A DNA stretch of 64,000 bases, from contig NZ_LT607409.1 of NCBI RefSeq assembly GCF_900091505.1, positions 2,294,001-2,358,000 on the forward strand, written 5' to 3'. How positions within the stretch are numbered: the stretch's first letter is position 1; each line of letters opens with the position of its first letter. The DNA comes from Micromonospora chokoriensis. GTDB taxonomy: Bacteria; Actinomycetota; Actinomycetes; Mycobacteriales; Micromonosporaceae. Under the pieces are notes generated by a model. It had not been told where the DNA came from and ran no database searches. It saw only the letters and a program-made list of their open reading frames with translations. Made by a program: the position numbers and the translations under genes. Below are positions 25,741 through 34,167 of this stretch, piece after piece.

Positions 25741-26442
25741 ATGCCCGCTACCCAGACCGAGGCGCGACTCCTCGTGGTCGAGGACGACCCCAACATCCTC
25801 GAACTGCTCTCCGCGAGCCTGCGGTTCGCGGGCTTCGACGTGGCCACCGCGACAAGTGGGAGCGCGGCGCTCAACGCCGCCAAGGACCACCGGCCCGACC
25901 TGGTGGTGCTCGACGTGATGTTGCCGGACCTGGACGGGTTCGAGGTCATCCGCATGCTCCGCGAGGGCGGCACGCGTACCCCGGTGGTCTTCCTGACCGC
26001 CCGGGACGCCACCGACGACAAGATCCGTGGCCTGACCCTGGGCGGCGACGACTACGTCACGAAGCCGTTCAGCCTGGAGGAGTTGACCGCCCGCATCCGC
26101 GCTGTGCTGCGCCGCACCACGACCGGCGAGCAGGCGCCCTCCCGGCTCACCTTCGCCGATCTGGAGTTGGACGAGGAGACCCACGAGGTGCACCGGGCCG
26201 GGCAACGCGTGCAGCTCTCGCCGACCGAGTTCAAGCTGCTGCGGTACCTGATGCTCAACGCCAACCGGGTGCTGTCCAAGGCGCAGATCCTCGACCACGT
26301 CTGGAACTACGACTTCCGTGGTGACGACAACATCGTCGAGTCCTACATCTCGTACCTGCGGCGCAAGGTCGACACCACCCAGCCTCGGCTGATCCACACC
26401 CTCCGTGGCGTCGGGTACGTCCTGCGCAAGCCGGCGGCGTGA
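25741..26442 (+). CDS. OmpR/PhoB-family response regulator
   Basis: The 233-residue protein has a receiver domain at residues 8-122 with acidic pocket ED/D (15-16), phosphoacceptor Asp58 (VVLDVMLPD), switch Thr (FLTARDA) and Lys108 (YVTKPF). The winged-helix DNA-binding domain at about 135-230 has LSPTEFKLLRYLMLNANRVL and VESYISYLRRKVD, ending with RGVGYVLR. The ATG lies 22 bases after the phased CAG array that is probably its own binding site. Its stop overlaps the kinase GTG. With the downstream kinase and HtrA protease it resembles the mycobacterial MprAB-PepD envelope-stress arrangement. Orthology is not proven. Confidence 0.95.
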   Translation: MPATQTEARLLVVEDDPNILELLSASLRFAGFDVATATSGSAALNAAKDHRPDLVVLDVMLPDLDGFEVIRMLREGGTRTPVVFLTARDATDDKIRGLTLGGDDYVTKPFSLEELTARIRAVLRRTTTGEQAPSRLTFADLELDEETHEVHRAGQRVQLSPTEFKLLRYLMLNANRVLSKAQILDHVWNYDFRGDDNIVESYISYLRRKVDTTQPRLIHTLRGVGYVLRKPAA

Positions 26443-28004
26443 ACCCGGTCGAGCAGGCGAAGGGGCGAGTGCGCGGCGTTCCACTGCGGATCAAGCTGGT
26501 CACCTCGGTGCTGGCGCTGGTCGCCGTCGCGCTGCTGGTGATCAGCGTTTCGACCGCGTACTTCCTGCACAACTACCTGGTCGACCAGATCGACCTGGAG
26601 CTACGTGGATCCGCCAAGGGGATCCAGTCCCTCCCGCCGCAGACAAACAGCGTCTCGCTGCCCAGCGACTACGTCGTCGTGCTGACCAACCCGCTCACCG
26701 GCAAGGCACAGAACCCTCTGTACGACTCGTCCCGCTTCCGGGTGGAGGATCTGCCTCCGGTGCCGACCGACTCGAGCGGTTTCGAGGCGGAGGAGCAGGC
26801 CCGCGACGGTGTTCCGTTCACCGTTCGGGCCCGGGACAGCTCCGTGCGTTGGCGGATGCTCTACACCGAGCTGCCCAACGGCCAGGTCGCCGCGATCGGC
26901 CAGCACCTGACCGACGTGGACCTGGCCGTCAAACGACTCGCCTGGATCGATCTGCTGGTCGGCGGAGCAGTGCTGATCATGCTGGCCTCGGTCGGCGCGG
27001 CGATCGTCCGCGCCAGCCTCAAACCGCTGGTGGAGATCGAACGCACCGCCGCCGCCATCGCCGGGGGTGACCTGACCCGTCGGGTCCCCGATCCGGAGCA
27101 GGGGCAGGAGCATCCCACCTCCGAGCTGGGGCGGCTCTCCCGCGCGCTCAACGCGATGCTCACCCAGATCGAGGTGGCCTTCACCGCCCGGGCCGCCTCG
27201 GAGAGCGCGGCGAGGTGGGCGGAGAGCGCCGCCCGGGACGCGGCGGCCTCCGCCCAGGCGTCCGAGGCGCGGGCCCGGCGCTCGGAGGAACGCATGCGGC
27301 AGTTCGTCGCGGACGCCTCGCACGAGCTGCGGACCCCGCTGACCACCATTCGCGGTTTCGCCGAGCTGTACCGGCAGGGTGCGGCCCGTGCGCCGGAGCA
27401 GACCGCCGGCCTGCTGCGCCGCATCGAGGACGAGGCGGCCCGGATGGGGCTGCTGGTGGAGGACCTGCTGCTGCTCGCCCGGCTGGACCGGGAACGGCCG
27501 CTCTCGCTGACTCCGGTGGAGCTGCCGGTGCTCGCCTCCGACGCGGTGCACGCGGCCCGGGCGATCGCCCCGGATCGGCGCATCGAGCTGGAGATCGCAC
27601 TCGATGCGGGCCCGCTCGTGGTCTCCGCCGACGACGCGCGGCTGCGCCAGGTGATCGGCAACCTGGTCACCAACGCGTTGACCCACACCCCGACCGACGC
27701 CGAGATCCGTGTGCGGTTGCACAGCGAACCGGGCGGCTTCGCCGTGGTGGAGGTGGCCGACACCGGCCCGGGCCTCTCCCCGGAGCAGGCCGAACGGGTC
27801 TTCGAGCGGTTCTACCGGGCGGACGCGGCACGAACCCGGCGGGCTGACGGCAACACCGGCACCGGCCTCGGCCTGGCCATCGTGGCGGCGTTGGTCGCGG
27901 CTCACCACGGTTCGGTCGAGGTGGCCGAGACGCCCGGTGGCGGGGCGACCTTCCGGGTCCGGCTTCCGCTGCTGCCCGAGGTGGACGACGACCCCGGTGA
28001 GTGA
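26439..28004 (+). CDS. Sensor histidine kinase with HAMP domain
   Basis: The 521-residue protein has a first transmembrane helix at about 15-45 (LVTSVLALVAVALLVISV). An extracytoplasmic sensor lies at about 46-165. The second helix is at about 168-190 (LLVGGAVLIMLASVGAAI), followed by HAMP. An Ala/Arg/Glu-rich coiled region is at about 250-285. The H-box DASHELRTPLTTI carries phosphorylatable His295. The ATPase has an N-box (QVIGNLVTNALTHTP), G1 (EVADTGPGLS) and G2 (GTGLGLAIVAALV). It is translationally coupled to the response regulator (GTGA overlap). The periplasmic part lacks a named sensor fold. Envelope protein stress is a reasonable guess because htrA follows. Confidence 0.94.
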   Translation: MNPVEQAKGRVRGVPLRIKLVTSVLALVAVALLVISVSTAYFLHNYLVDQIDLELRGSAKGIQSLPPQTNSVSLPSDYVVVLTNPLTGKAQNPLYDSSRFRVEDLPPVPTDSSGFEAEEQARDGVPFTVRARDSSVRWRMLYTELPNGQVAAIGQHLTDVDLAVKRLAWIDLLVGGAVLIMLASVGAAIVRASLKPLVEIERTAAAIAGGDLTRRVPDPEQGQEHPTSELGRLSRALNAMLTQIEVAFTARAASESAARWAESAARDAAASAQASEARARRSEERMRQFVADASHELRTPLTTIRGFAELYRQGAARAPEQTAGLLRRIEDEAARMGLLVEDLLLLARLDRERPLSLTPVELPVLASDAVHAARAIAPDRRIELEIALDAGPLVVSADDARLRQVIGNLVTNALTHTPTDAEIRVRLHSEPGGFAVVEVADTGPGLSPEQAERVFERFYRADAARTRRADGNTGTGLGLAIVAALVAAHHGSVEVAETPGGGATFRVRLPLLPEVDDDPGE

Positions 28005-28005
28005 C

Positions 28006-28044
28006 TTTCAGCCAACTTCCAGGACGGTTCCAGCTTGATCGCAG
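28006..28044 (+). promoter_or_regulatory. Four nnnCAG half-sites at 11-bp spacing before htrA
   Basis: TTTCAG, TTCCAG, TTCCAG and TCGCAG start at 28006, 28017, 28028 and 28039. They match spacing, number and distance to the ATG (22 bases) of the array before the response regulator gene. They share GGACGGTTCCAGC with the reverse strand there (GCAGGAACCGTCC). They are a likely binding site of the adjacent regulator. Confidence 0.6.
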
Positions 28045-28066
28045 AGCTGGGGGGGAAGGTAGTGCC

Positions 28067-29641
28067 ATGACCGAGTTCGAGTCCGACCCGCAGCGCCGGC
28101 CGGCCCCCACCGACGCCGAGCCGTCGCACCCCACCGCCGAGCTGCCGCGCGACGAGCGCGCGCAGTCCGACTCCCCGACCACTCCCATCGAGGTCGTCTC
28201 CACCGGTGGTGACGACCCGACGAGCGCCGTGACCCCGGCCGCGTCGCCCGCGCCGGCCGGCTCCTCCGCGCCCGCCCACCAGCCGACCGGGTACGAGCCG
28301 CCGACCGCCTACCAGCCCTCGGCCGCCACCCCGTCCGCGCCGCCATACCCGGTCTCCGGCTACCCGGCGCACGGCCAGTCCGGCTACCCGCAGCAGAGCG
28401 CCGGTCAGTACCCCGGTGCCCCCTGGTACCAGGGTCAGCAGTCCGGCTGGGCCGGCGGGGGCCAGCCGGGCATGGCGTACCCGGGTCAGCACCAGCAGCA
28501 CCCCGGGCAGCACCCCCAGCACCCGGGCCAGCCGGTTCCGCCGTGGGGTCCGCAGGTCGCGCCGCCTGGTAGCGGCCCTCGGCCGGGGCGGATCGCCAAG
28601 TTCGCCGGGGCCGGCGTCGCGGTGTTCGCCCTGATGCTCGGGTCGGGCGTCGCCGGCGGCGCGCTCGCCCTGGCCCTCGACGGTGACGGCGGCGGTGTCA
28701 CCCGCACCTACTCGGCGGCACCGGTGATCAACGGCGCGGACCTGCCGAAGATCGCCGCGTCCGTGCAGGACAGCGTCGTCTCGATCACGACCGACAGCGG
28801 TGAGGGTTCCGGGGTGGTGCTCAGCGCCGACGGGTACATCCTGACCAACAACCACGTGGTCGCCTCCGCCGCCGGCGGTAACGTGCTGGTGATCTTCGCC
28901 GACGGCAAGAAGGCCGAGGCGAAGGTCATCGGCACCGACCCGAAGACCGACCTGGCCGTGGTCAAGGCCAACGGCGTGAGCGACCTCAAGGCCGCCACGT
29001 TCGGTGACAGCGACGCCATGCAGGTCGGTGACCAGGTGCTGGCGCTGGGCAGCCCGCTCGGCCTGCAAGGTTCGGTGACCTCGGGCATCCTCAGCGCCCG
29101 GGACCGCACCATCCGGGCCGGTGAGGGTCAGCCACAGGACCCGACCCAGCAGCCGAGCCGGACCGTCAGCTCGATCTCCGGCCTGCTCCAGACCGACGCG
29201 CCGATCAACCCCGGCAACTCCGGCGGCGCGCTGGTCAACACCCGGGGCGAGGTGATCGGCGTGAACACCGCCATCGCGACCTCCGGCCAAAGCACCGGCA
29301 ACATCGGCGTGGGCTTCGCCATCCCCAGCAACAAGGCCAAGGACGTCGCCGGCAAGCTCCAGCGCGGCGAGAAGGTCAGCCACCCGTCGCTCGGGGTCGG
29401 CGTCAACCAGGCCGAGGGCGGCGGCGCGCTCGTCGCGTCGGTCACGCCGGGCAGCCCGGCCGAGCAGGCCGGCCTGCAGCGCGGTGACGTCGTCACCCGG
29501 TTCGGCGACAAGCCGGTCAACGACTCGGACGACCTGGTCGGCGCGGTGCAGGCCGGCAAGGTCGGCGACCGGGTCGAGGTGACGTTCAAGCGCAACGGCG
29601 TGGAGAAGACGGTGACCGTGACGCTCGCCGAGACGCCGTGA
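28067..29641 (+). CDS. HtrA/DegP-type membrane-anchored serine protease with PDZ domain
   Basis: The 524-residue protein has a cytoplasmic Pro/Gln/Tyr-rich N-terminal region of about 175 residues (many GYPxQ and HPGQHPQHPG stretches). One membrane helix follows at about 180-205. The trypsin-like domain has catalytic His (ILTNNHVVAS), Asp (KTDLAVVKAN) and Ser (NPGNSGGALV). A C-terminal PDZ domain starts around residue 430 (LGVGVNQAEGGGALVASV). It degrades or refolds damaged extracytoplasmic proteins. The ATG follows a GGAAGG ribosome site. The phased CAG array upstream suggests direct control by the upstream two-component system. Terminated by a strong hairpin. Confidence 0.95.
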   Translation: MTEFESDPQRRPAPTDAEPSHPTAELPRDERAQSDSPTTPIEVVSTGGDDPTSAVTPAASPAPAGSSAPAHQPTGYEPPTAYQPSAATPSAPPYPVSGYPAHGQSGYPQQSAGQYPGAPWYQGQQSGWAGGGQPGMAYPGQHQQHPGQHPQHPGQPVPPWGPQVAPPGSGPRPGRIAKFAGAGVAVFALMLGSGVAGGALALALDGDGGGVTRTYSAAPVINGADLPKIAASVQDSVVSITTDSGEGSGVVLSADGYILTNNHVVASAAGGNVLVIFADGKKAEAKVIGTDPKTDLAVVKANGVSDLKAATFGDSDAMQVGDQVLALGSPLGLQGSVTSGILSARDRTIRAGEGQPQDPTQQPSRTVSSISGLLQTDAPINPGNSGGALVNTRGEVIGVNTAIATSGQSTGNIGVGFAIPSNKAKDVAGKLQRGEKVSHPSLGVGVNQAEGGGALVASVTPGSPAEQAGLQRGDVVTRFGDKPVNDSDDLVGAVQAGKVGDRVEVTFKRNGVEKTVTVTLAETP

Positions 29642-29669
29642 CACACATCTGAACCTGCCTCCCTCCGGC

Positions 29670-29710
29670 GGCGGGTGGCGGAGCCGAGGGGGTCGGCTCC
29701 GCCACCCGCC
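29670..29710 (+). terminator. Intrinsic terminator after htrA
   Basis: An 18-bp perfect stem (arm GGCGGGTGGCGGAGCCGA) with a GGGGG loop is followed by GCTTTTTCC. It is a rare textbook hairpin-plus-T-tract in this GC-rich sequence. Confidence 0.93.
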
Positions 29711-29822
29711 GCTTTTTCCGTCCGGACGGCGGTTCACCCGATCCAGGTGAACCGCCGTCACCCGGCTCTCCGGCAGGTTCGGGGGCGACGAGTCTCGGCG
29801 ACCGGAACCGGGGGTGGGTGTC

Positions 29823-30491
29823 GTGACCGACGTGGTGGATGTCCGCGACGACCAGCGGATCCAACGCGACGTCCTGGCGCAGCTCGCCTGGGACGCCCAG
29901 CTGCAACCGAACGAGATCGGGGTGAGCGTCGACGAGGGTGTGGTCACGCTGACCGGCTTCGTGGACGGTGCGGCCCGCAGTTGGGCGGCGATCCGGTGCG
30001 CGCAGCGGGTTCGCGGTGTCCGGGCGGTGGCCGACGAGATCGAGGTGCGGCTGCCGGGCACACCGGGGCGTACCGACGGTGAGGTCGCCATCGCCGCCGC
30101 CCGCGCGCTGGAGTGGGACAGTTTCGTGCCGGCCGAGCGGCTGGACGTGACGGTGGCCAACGGGTGGCTGATGCTCCGCGGTGAGGTCGAGTTCGGGTGG
30201 CAGCGGCGTGCCGCCGAGGGGGCGGTGCGCCGGCTCGACGGCGTACGGGGGATCACCAACCTGATCGAGGTGCGACCGCCGGCGGCCCCGGCCGAGCTGC
30301 TGCGTCGGGACGTGCAGCGGGCGCTGGCGCGCACCATCGGGGCCGAGCGGGTGACCGTCGAGGTCGACGGCGACACGCTCGTCCTGGCCGGGGTGGTCCG
30401 GTCGTGGTGGGAACGCGACCAGGTCGAGCGGGTGGCCTGGTCCGCGCCCGGCGTACGGGTGGTGCACGACCAACTCCTGGTCGGCGGGTGA
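29823..30491 (+). CDS. Protein with three BON domains
   Basis: The 222-residue protein has three consecutive BON modules, at about residues 10-80, 85-150 and 155-220. Each has a helix then the pattern V-T-L-x-G-x-V (GVVTLTGFVD, GWLMLRGEVE, DTLVLAGVVR) and a conserved G-V-R-x-V/I turn (VRGVRAV, LDGVRGITNL, APGVRVVHD). BON domains bind phospholipid or other envelope surfaces. No signal peptide is seen, so the protein may act at the inner face or be exported otherwise. GTG at 29823 follows a G-rich ribosome site; GTG at 29814 is possible. It is a single gene after the htrA terminator. Confidence 0.87.
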   Translation: MTDVVDVRDDQRIQRDVLAQLAWDAQLQPNEIGVSVDEGVVTLTGFVDGAARSWAAIRCAQRVRGVRAVADEIEVRLPGTPGRTDGEVAIAAARALEWDSFVPAERLDVTVANGWLMLRGEVEFGWQRRAAEGAVRRLDGVRGITNLIEVRPPAAPAELLRRDVQRALARTIGAERVTVEVDGDTLVLAGVVRSWWERDQVERVAWSAPGVRVVHDQLLVGG

Positions 30492-30591
30492 TCGTCCGGC
30501 TTGTCCGGTTTACCCGGGGGATCCCTGGGAACTCGCCGCCGACCGTTCCGACCGCCGGTGGCGCCGCACCGGGGACCAACGGGGAGGACTC

Positions 30592-31704
30592 GTGGCCCTG
30601 ATCCACCCGCCCGCGGACCGGCCGACAGGGCGGTCGTTGCGCATCGCGATGGTGGTCCCGCCATGGTTGTCAGTGCCGCCTCCCGGCTACGGCGGCCTCG
30701 AACAGGTCGTCGCCGCCCTGGTGGACGCCCTCAGCGTGCAGGGGCACGCGGTCACGCTGTTCGGCGCCGGTAGCGACCACGGCACGGCGGCCGACGGCTT
30801 CGTCTCCACGGTTCCCGAGGTCCAGTACGAGCGGCTCGGCGAGTCACTGCCGGAACTGGCCCACCTGGCCCGGGTGAACCGGCTGATCACGGCCGCCGAC
30901 TTCGACGTGATCCACGACCACACCACGATCGGCCCGCTGGTCGCCGGCCGCCGGGCGGTGCCGACGGTCGCGACCGTGCACGGCAACCCCGTGGGGGAGT
31001 ACGGCGACGTGCTGAGCGACGTCGACCAGGGCGTCGCCCTGGTGGCGATCTCGCACACCCAACGTCGGTTGAACACCGACCTGCCCTGGGCCGGCACCGT
31101 GCACAACGCACTGGACATCCGTGGTTTCCCGCGTAAGGACGAGCCCGGCCGGGGGCCGGTGCTGTGGTTGGCCCGGTTCAGCCCGGACAAGGGCCCGGAG
31201 GTCGCCATCCGGGCCTGCCGGGAGGCCGGGCTGCCCCTGCTGCTGGCCGGCAAGTGCAACGAGCCGGCCGAGCGCCGCTACTACGAGCAGGTCGTCGCGC
31301 CGCTGGTCGACGAGAACGTGACTGTCGTGCTCAACGCCGACCGCGCGGAGACGCTGCGGATGCTCGTCGACGCCCGCTGTCTGATCATGCCGATCCAGTG
31401 GGACGAGCCGTTCGGCATGGTGATGCTGGAAGCGATGGCGACCGGCACACCTGTGGTGGCGCTCAACCGGGGCGCAGTGCCGGAGCTGGTGCGCCCCGGA
31501 CTGACCGGGCTGGTGTGTGAACGGCCGGAGGAGCTGCCCGCCGCGGTGCTCGCCGTCGAGCAGCTCGACCCGGAGGACTGCGTGGCGCACGTCGCAGAGA
31601 ACTTCTCGGTCGAGCGGATGGCGAACGACTACGTCGAGGTCTATCGACGGTTCGCCGCCGACCGGTACGACATCCGCGAATCGGCCCGGGTCTCGGCCCG
31701 CTGA
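30592..31704 (+). CDS. Glycosyltransferase family 4 protein
   Basis: The 370-residue GT-B enzyme has the N-terminal PPGYGGLEQVVAALVDALSVQGHAVTLFG, typical of GT4 starch-synthase-like acceptor domains. The C-terminal donor site is QWDEPFGMVMLEAMATGTPVVALNRGAVPELV (the E-x7-E motif). The closest type is the short GT4 group annotated as 'glycosyltransferase family 4' beside stress or desaturase genes. Donor and acceptor sugars are unknown. The GTG start has GGGGAGGA six bases upstream. It converges with the protein kinase gene across ten bases. Confidence 0.9.
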   Translation: MALIHPPADRPTGRSLRIAMVVPPWLSVPPPGYGGLEQVVAALVDALSVQGHAVTLFGAGSDHGTAADGFVSTVPEVQYERLGESLPELAHLARVNRLITAADFDVIHDHTTIGPLVAGRRAVPTVATVHGNPVGEYGDVLSDVDQGVALVAISHTQRRLNTDLPWAGTVHNALDIRGFPRKDEPGRGPVLWLARFSPDKGPEVAIRACREAGLPLLLAGKCNEPAERRYYEQVVAPLVDENVTVVLNADRAETLRMLVDARCLIMPIQWDEPFGMVMLEAMATGTPVVALNRGAVPELVRPGLTGLVCERPEELPAAVLAVEQLDPEDCVAHVAENFSVERMANDYVEVYRRFAADRYDIRESARVSAR

Positions 31705-31714
31705 CCTGCCCCGA

Positions 31715-33169
31715 TCAGACCCGGGCTGCCCCCAGGTCGGCGATGGCGGCGTCGAGCTGGGACGCGTACCCCGGACTGATGCCACCCTCGCCGAGGCGCA
31801 CCGCGACCTTTTTCCGCAGCCTGGCCACCGGTGGTGCCAGCTCGTCGCGGCCGGAACTGACCGCGGCGGTCAGGTTGCGCAGCTCGTTGCGCAGGTCGAG
31901 ACCCACGTCGTCACGGATCTCGCCGGCGCTCAGGCCGGCGGTGATCAGCCCGTCGACCCGGCTGGCGGCCTCGACCAGGCTTTCCGGACGCGACGTGGGC
32001 GTGCTGCCGGTGCTCGGCGTCGTCGGCGAGGGCGTGGTCGGCTCGGACGACGGCGGGACCGGCGGGTCGCTCGGCGAGGTCGTCGTCGGGCCCACCGAGG
32101 GCTGCGTGCGGGGCGTCGGCCGCTGCTCGGGCAGCAGGGCCACACCGGCCAGTGCCACACCGACGGCCAGGACGAGCAGCAGCGCCAGCCGTCGTCGGGA
32201 CCAACCGGGGTCGGCCGTAGCCCCTTCGAGCCCTGCCCCTTCGGACGTCTTTCCTTCGGCGGTCGGCGGGAGGTCGACCGGCTGCGGAGGCAGAACCTGG
32301 GTGGGCACCCGGATGGTCGCGGCCGGGGGATCGGGCGGCAGCAGATGGCCGCGCAGCACGGTGGCGACCTGTCGGGCAGTCGGCCGCTCGGCCGGATCCC
32401 GGGCGAGGCTGCGCAGGCAGATCCGGGCCACCGGCGGGGGCAGCTCCGGCAGCTCGGCGAGCGTCGGTGGCGGGCCGTCGGCCAGTGCGGCGCTGAGCTG
32501 CTCCCAGGTGTCGGCCGGGTACGGAACCCGACCGGTCAACGCCTCGTACAGCAGCACGCCGAGTGAGTACACGTCGGTGGACGGCTGGGCCGGCGCGCCG
32601 TCGAGGCGTTCCGGTGCGACGTACGCGGGCGTGCCGAAGGTCTCGCCGTCCTCGTCCTCGTCCGGTGCGCCGATCCGGGTGGCGATGCCGAAGTCGAGCA
32701 CCTTGACGCCCGTCCCGGTCATCATCACGTTGGCCGGGGTGATGTCCCGGTGCACGATGCCGAGCCGGTGCGCCGCGGCCAGTGCGTCCGCGACCTGCGC
32801 ACCCACCTGGACCGCCTCGGCCCACGGCAGCGGCCCCTCGGTGAGGCGCAGCTCCAACTCCTCGCCGTCGAGCAGCTCCATCACCACGAACGAGGTGATC
32901 GAGCCGTCCGGATCGACAGTCTCGCCGTAGTCGTGCACCGAGGTCAGGTGTGGGTGCACCAACTGGGCGGCGGCCCGGGCCTCCTCGCGCACCATTCCCC
33001 GAAAACGCGCGTCGGCGGCCAGCGAGGGAGCGAGGACCTTGAGGGCGACCAGTCGGTCCAACACCTCGTCCCGGGCACGCCAGATGACCGACATGCCGCC
33101 GGCGCCGATCTGGTCGAGAAGTCGATATCTGCGGGCCAGCAACCGGCCCGGATGCAGTGCTGCCTTCAC
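31715..33169 (-). CDS. Transmembrane Ser/Thr protein kinase (PknB-like catalytic domain)
   Basis: The 484-residue protein has its kinase domain at about residues 16-275. It has the glycine loop GAGGMSVIW, Lys44 (VALKVLAP), the catalytic loop HRDITPANV near 139, the DFG in VLDFGIA and APE in YVAPERL. A Pro/Thr-rich linker surrounds a single transmembrane helix at about 327-347 (LALLLVLAVGVALAGVALL). The extracellular part is a Thr/Ser/Pro stretch and about 80 helical residues without PASTA repeats. The loop lysine of HRDxKPxN is replaced by threonine, seen in some actinobacterial kinases. GTG at 33169 has AGG eight bases upstream. Confidence 0.92.
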   Translation of the reverse strand: MKAALHPGRLLARRYRLLDQIGAGGMSVIWRARDEVLDRLVALKVLAPSLAADARFRGMVREEARAAAQLVHPHLTSVHDYGETVDPDGSITSFVVMELLDGEELELRLTEGPLPWAEAVQVGAQVADALAAAHRLGIVHRDITPANVMMTGTGVKVLDFGIATRIGAPDEDEDGETFGTPAYVAPERLDGAPAQPSTDVYSLGVLLYEALTGRVPYPADTWEQLSAALADGPPPTLAELPELPPPVARICLRSLARDPAERPTARQVATVLRGHLLPPDPPAATIRVPTQVLPPQPVDLPPTAEGKTSEGAGLEGATADPGWSRRRLALLLVLAVGVALAGVALLPEQRPTPRTQPSVGPTTTSPSDPPVPPSSEPTTPSPTTPSTGSTPTSRPESLVEAASRVDGLITAGLSAGEIRDDVGLDLRNELRNLTAAVSSGRDELAPPVARLRKKVAVRLGEGGISPGYASQLDAAIADLGAARV

Positions 33170-33333
33170 AGATCGCACCTGCCTCAGGGGTGGGAGCGGT
33201 ATCAGGTTGCGCGAATGCATCATGCCTGTCAACGGCGTCGCCGCCCCGGTCGGCGGGCGGTGCCTGGTGTGCGCCGACCGCGCGACCACGGTGGCCGGCC
33301 GGTCGGCTGCGCGCCCGTGCCAGGATGAGGGGC

Positions 33334-34167
33334 ATGGCGCGGGGACCTGTGGCATTCGTGCTCGGCGGTGGGGGCGTGCTCGGCGCGGTCGAGGTGGGCA
33401 TGTTGCGCGCGTTGTTCCGCGCCGGCATCAAACCCGACATGGTGCTCGGCACCTCGATCGGCGCGGTGAACGGCGCGCTGGTCGCCGCCGACCCGTCGGA
33501 GGCGGTGACCGACCGGTTGGTCCGGCTCTGGGCCTCGCCGGAGGCGAGCGAGGTGTACGGGGACTCCGTCGCCCGGCAGTTGCGCCGCTTCGCCGCCCGT
33601 ACCCACCTGCACTCACCTCGACCGCTGCGCCGGTTGCTGGAGACCGAACTGGGGGTCGACACCACCTTCGCCGACCTGAAGGTGCCGTTCCGCTGCTGCG
33701 CCGCGCACATCGAGCGGGCGGCCGAGCACTGGTTCGACAGCGGTCCGGTGGTGCCGGCGGTGCTGGCGTCGGCCTCGGTGCCCGGTCTGCTCCCGCCCAT
33801 GCAGATCGACGGCGCGCACTACGTGGACGGGGGCATCGTCAACTCCATCCCGATCGGCGAGGCGGTGGCCGTCGGCGCGCGCCGGATCTACGTCCTCCAG
33901 GTGGGCCGCATCGAGCGGGAGTTGACCCCGCCCCGACGGCCGTGGGAGATCGCCCAGGTCGCGTTCGAGATCTCCCGCCGGCACCGGTTCTTCCGCGAGT
34001 TGGCGGCGCTGCCCGAGGGGGTGGAGGTGCACGTCCTGCCGACCGGAGGGCTCAACCCCCGCGACGACACACCGTGGGCGTACCGGGACATGGCGGCCGT
34101 GGGGCGGCGGATCAGCCGGGCGTACACCGCCTCCCGCCGCTACCTCGCCACCCACCAGGAGCGATGA
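33334..34167 (+). CDS. Patatin-like phospholipase family protein
   Basis: The 277-residue protein has the glycine-rich oxyanion loop LGGGGVLGAVEVG (residues 10-22). The nucleophile elbow is GTSIG with Ser41, and the dyad aspartate is in VDGGIVNSIP near 164. This is a complete Ser-Asp lipase of the RssA/YchK group, which hydrolyses phospholipids or lysophospholipids in the cytoplasm. The ATG at 33334 follows GAGGGG; an ATG nine bases upstream is in frame. Its TGA overlaps the next gene's ATG, a glycerolipid acyltransferase, so a deacylation-reacylation pair is plausible (inference). Confidence 0.92.
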   Translation: MARGPVAFVLGGGGVLGAVEVGMLRALFRAGIKPDMVLGTSIGAVNGALVAADPSEAVTDRLVRLWASPEASEVYGDSVARQLRRFAARTHLHSPRPLRRLLETELGVDTTFADLKVPFRCCAAHIERAAEHWFDSGPVVPAVLASASVPGLLPPMQIDGAHYVDGGIVNSIPIGEAVAVGARRIYVLQVGRIERELTPPRRPWEIAQVAFEISRRHRFFRELAALPEGVEVHVLPTGGLNPRDDTPWAYRDMAAVGRRISRAYTASRRYLATHQER

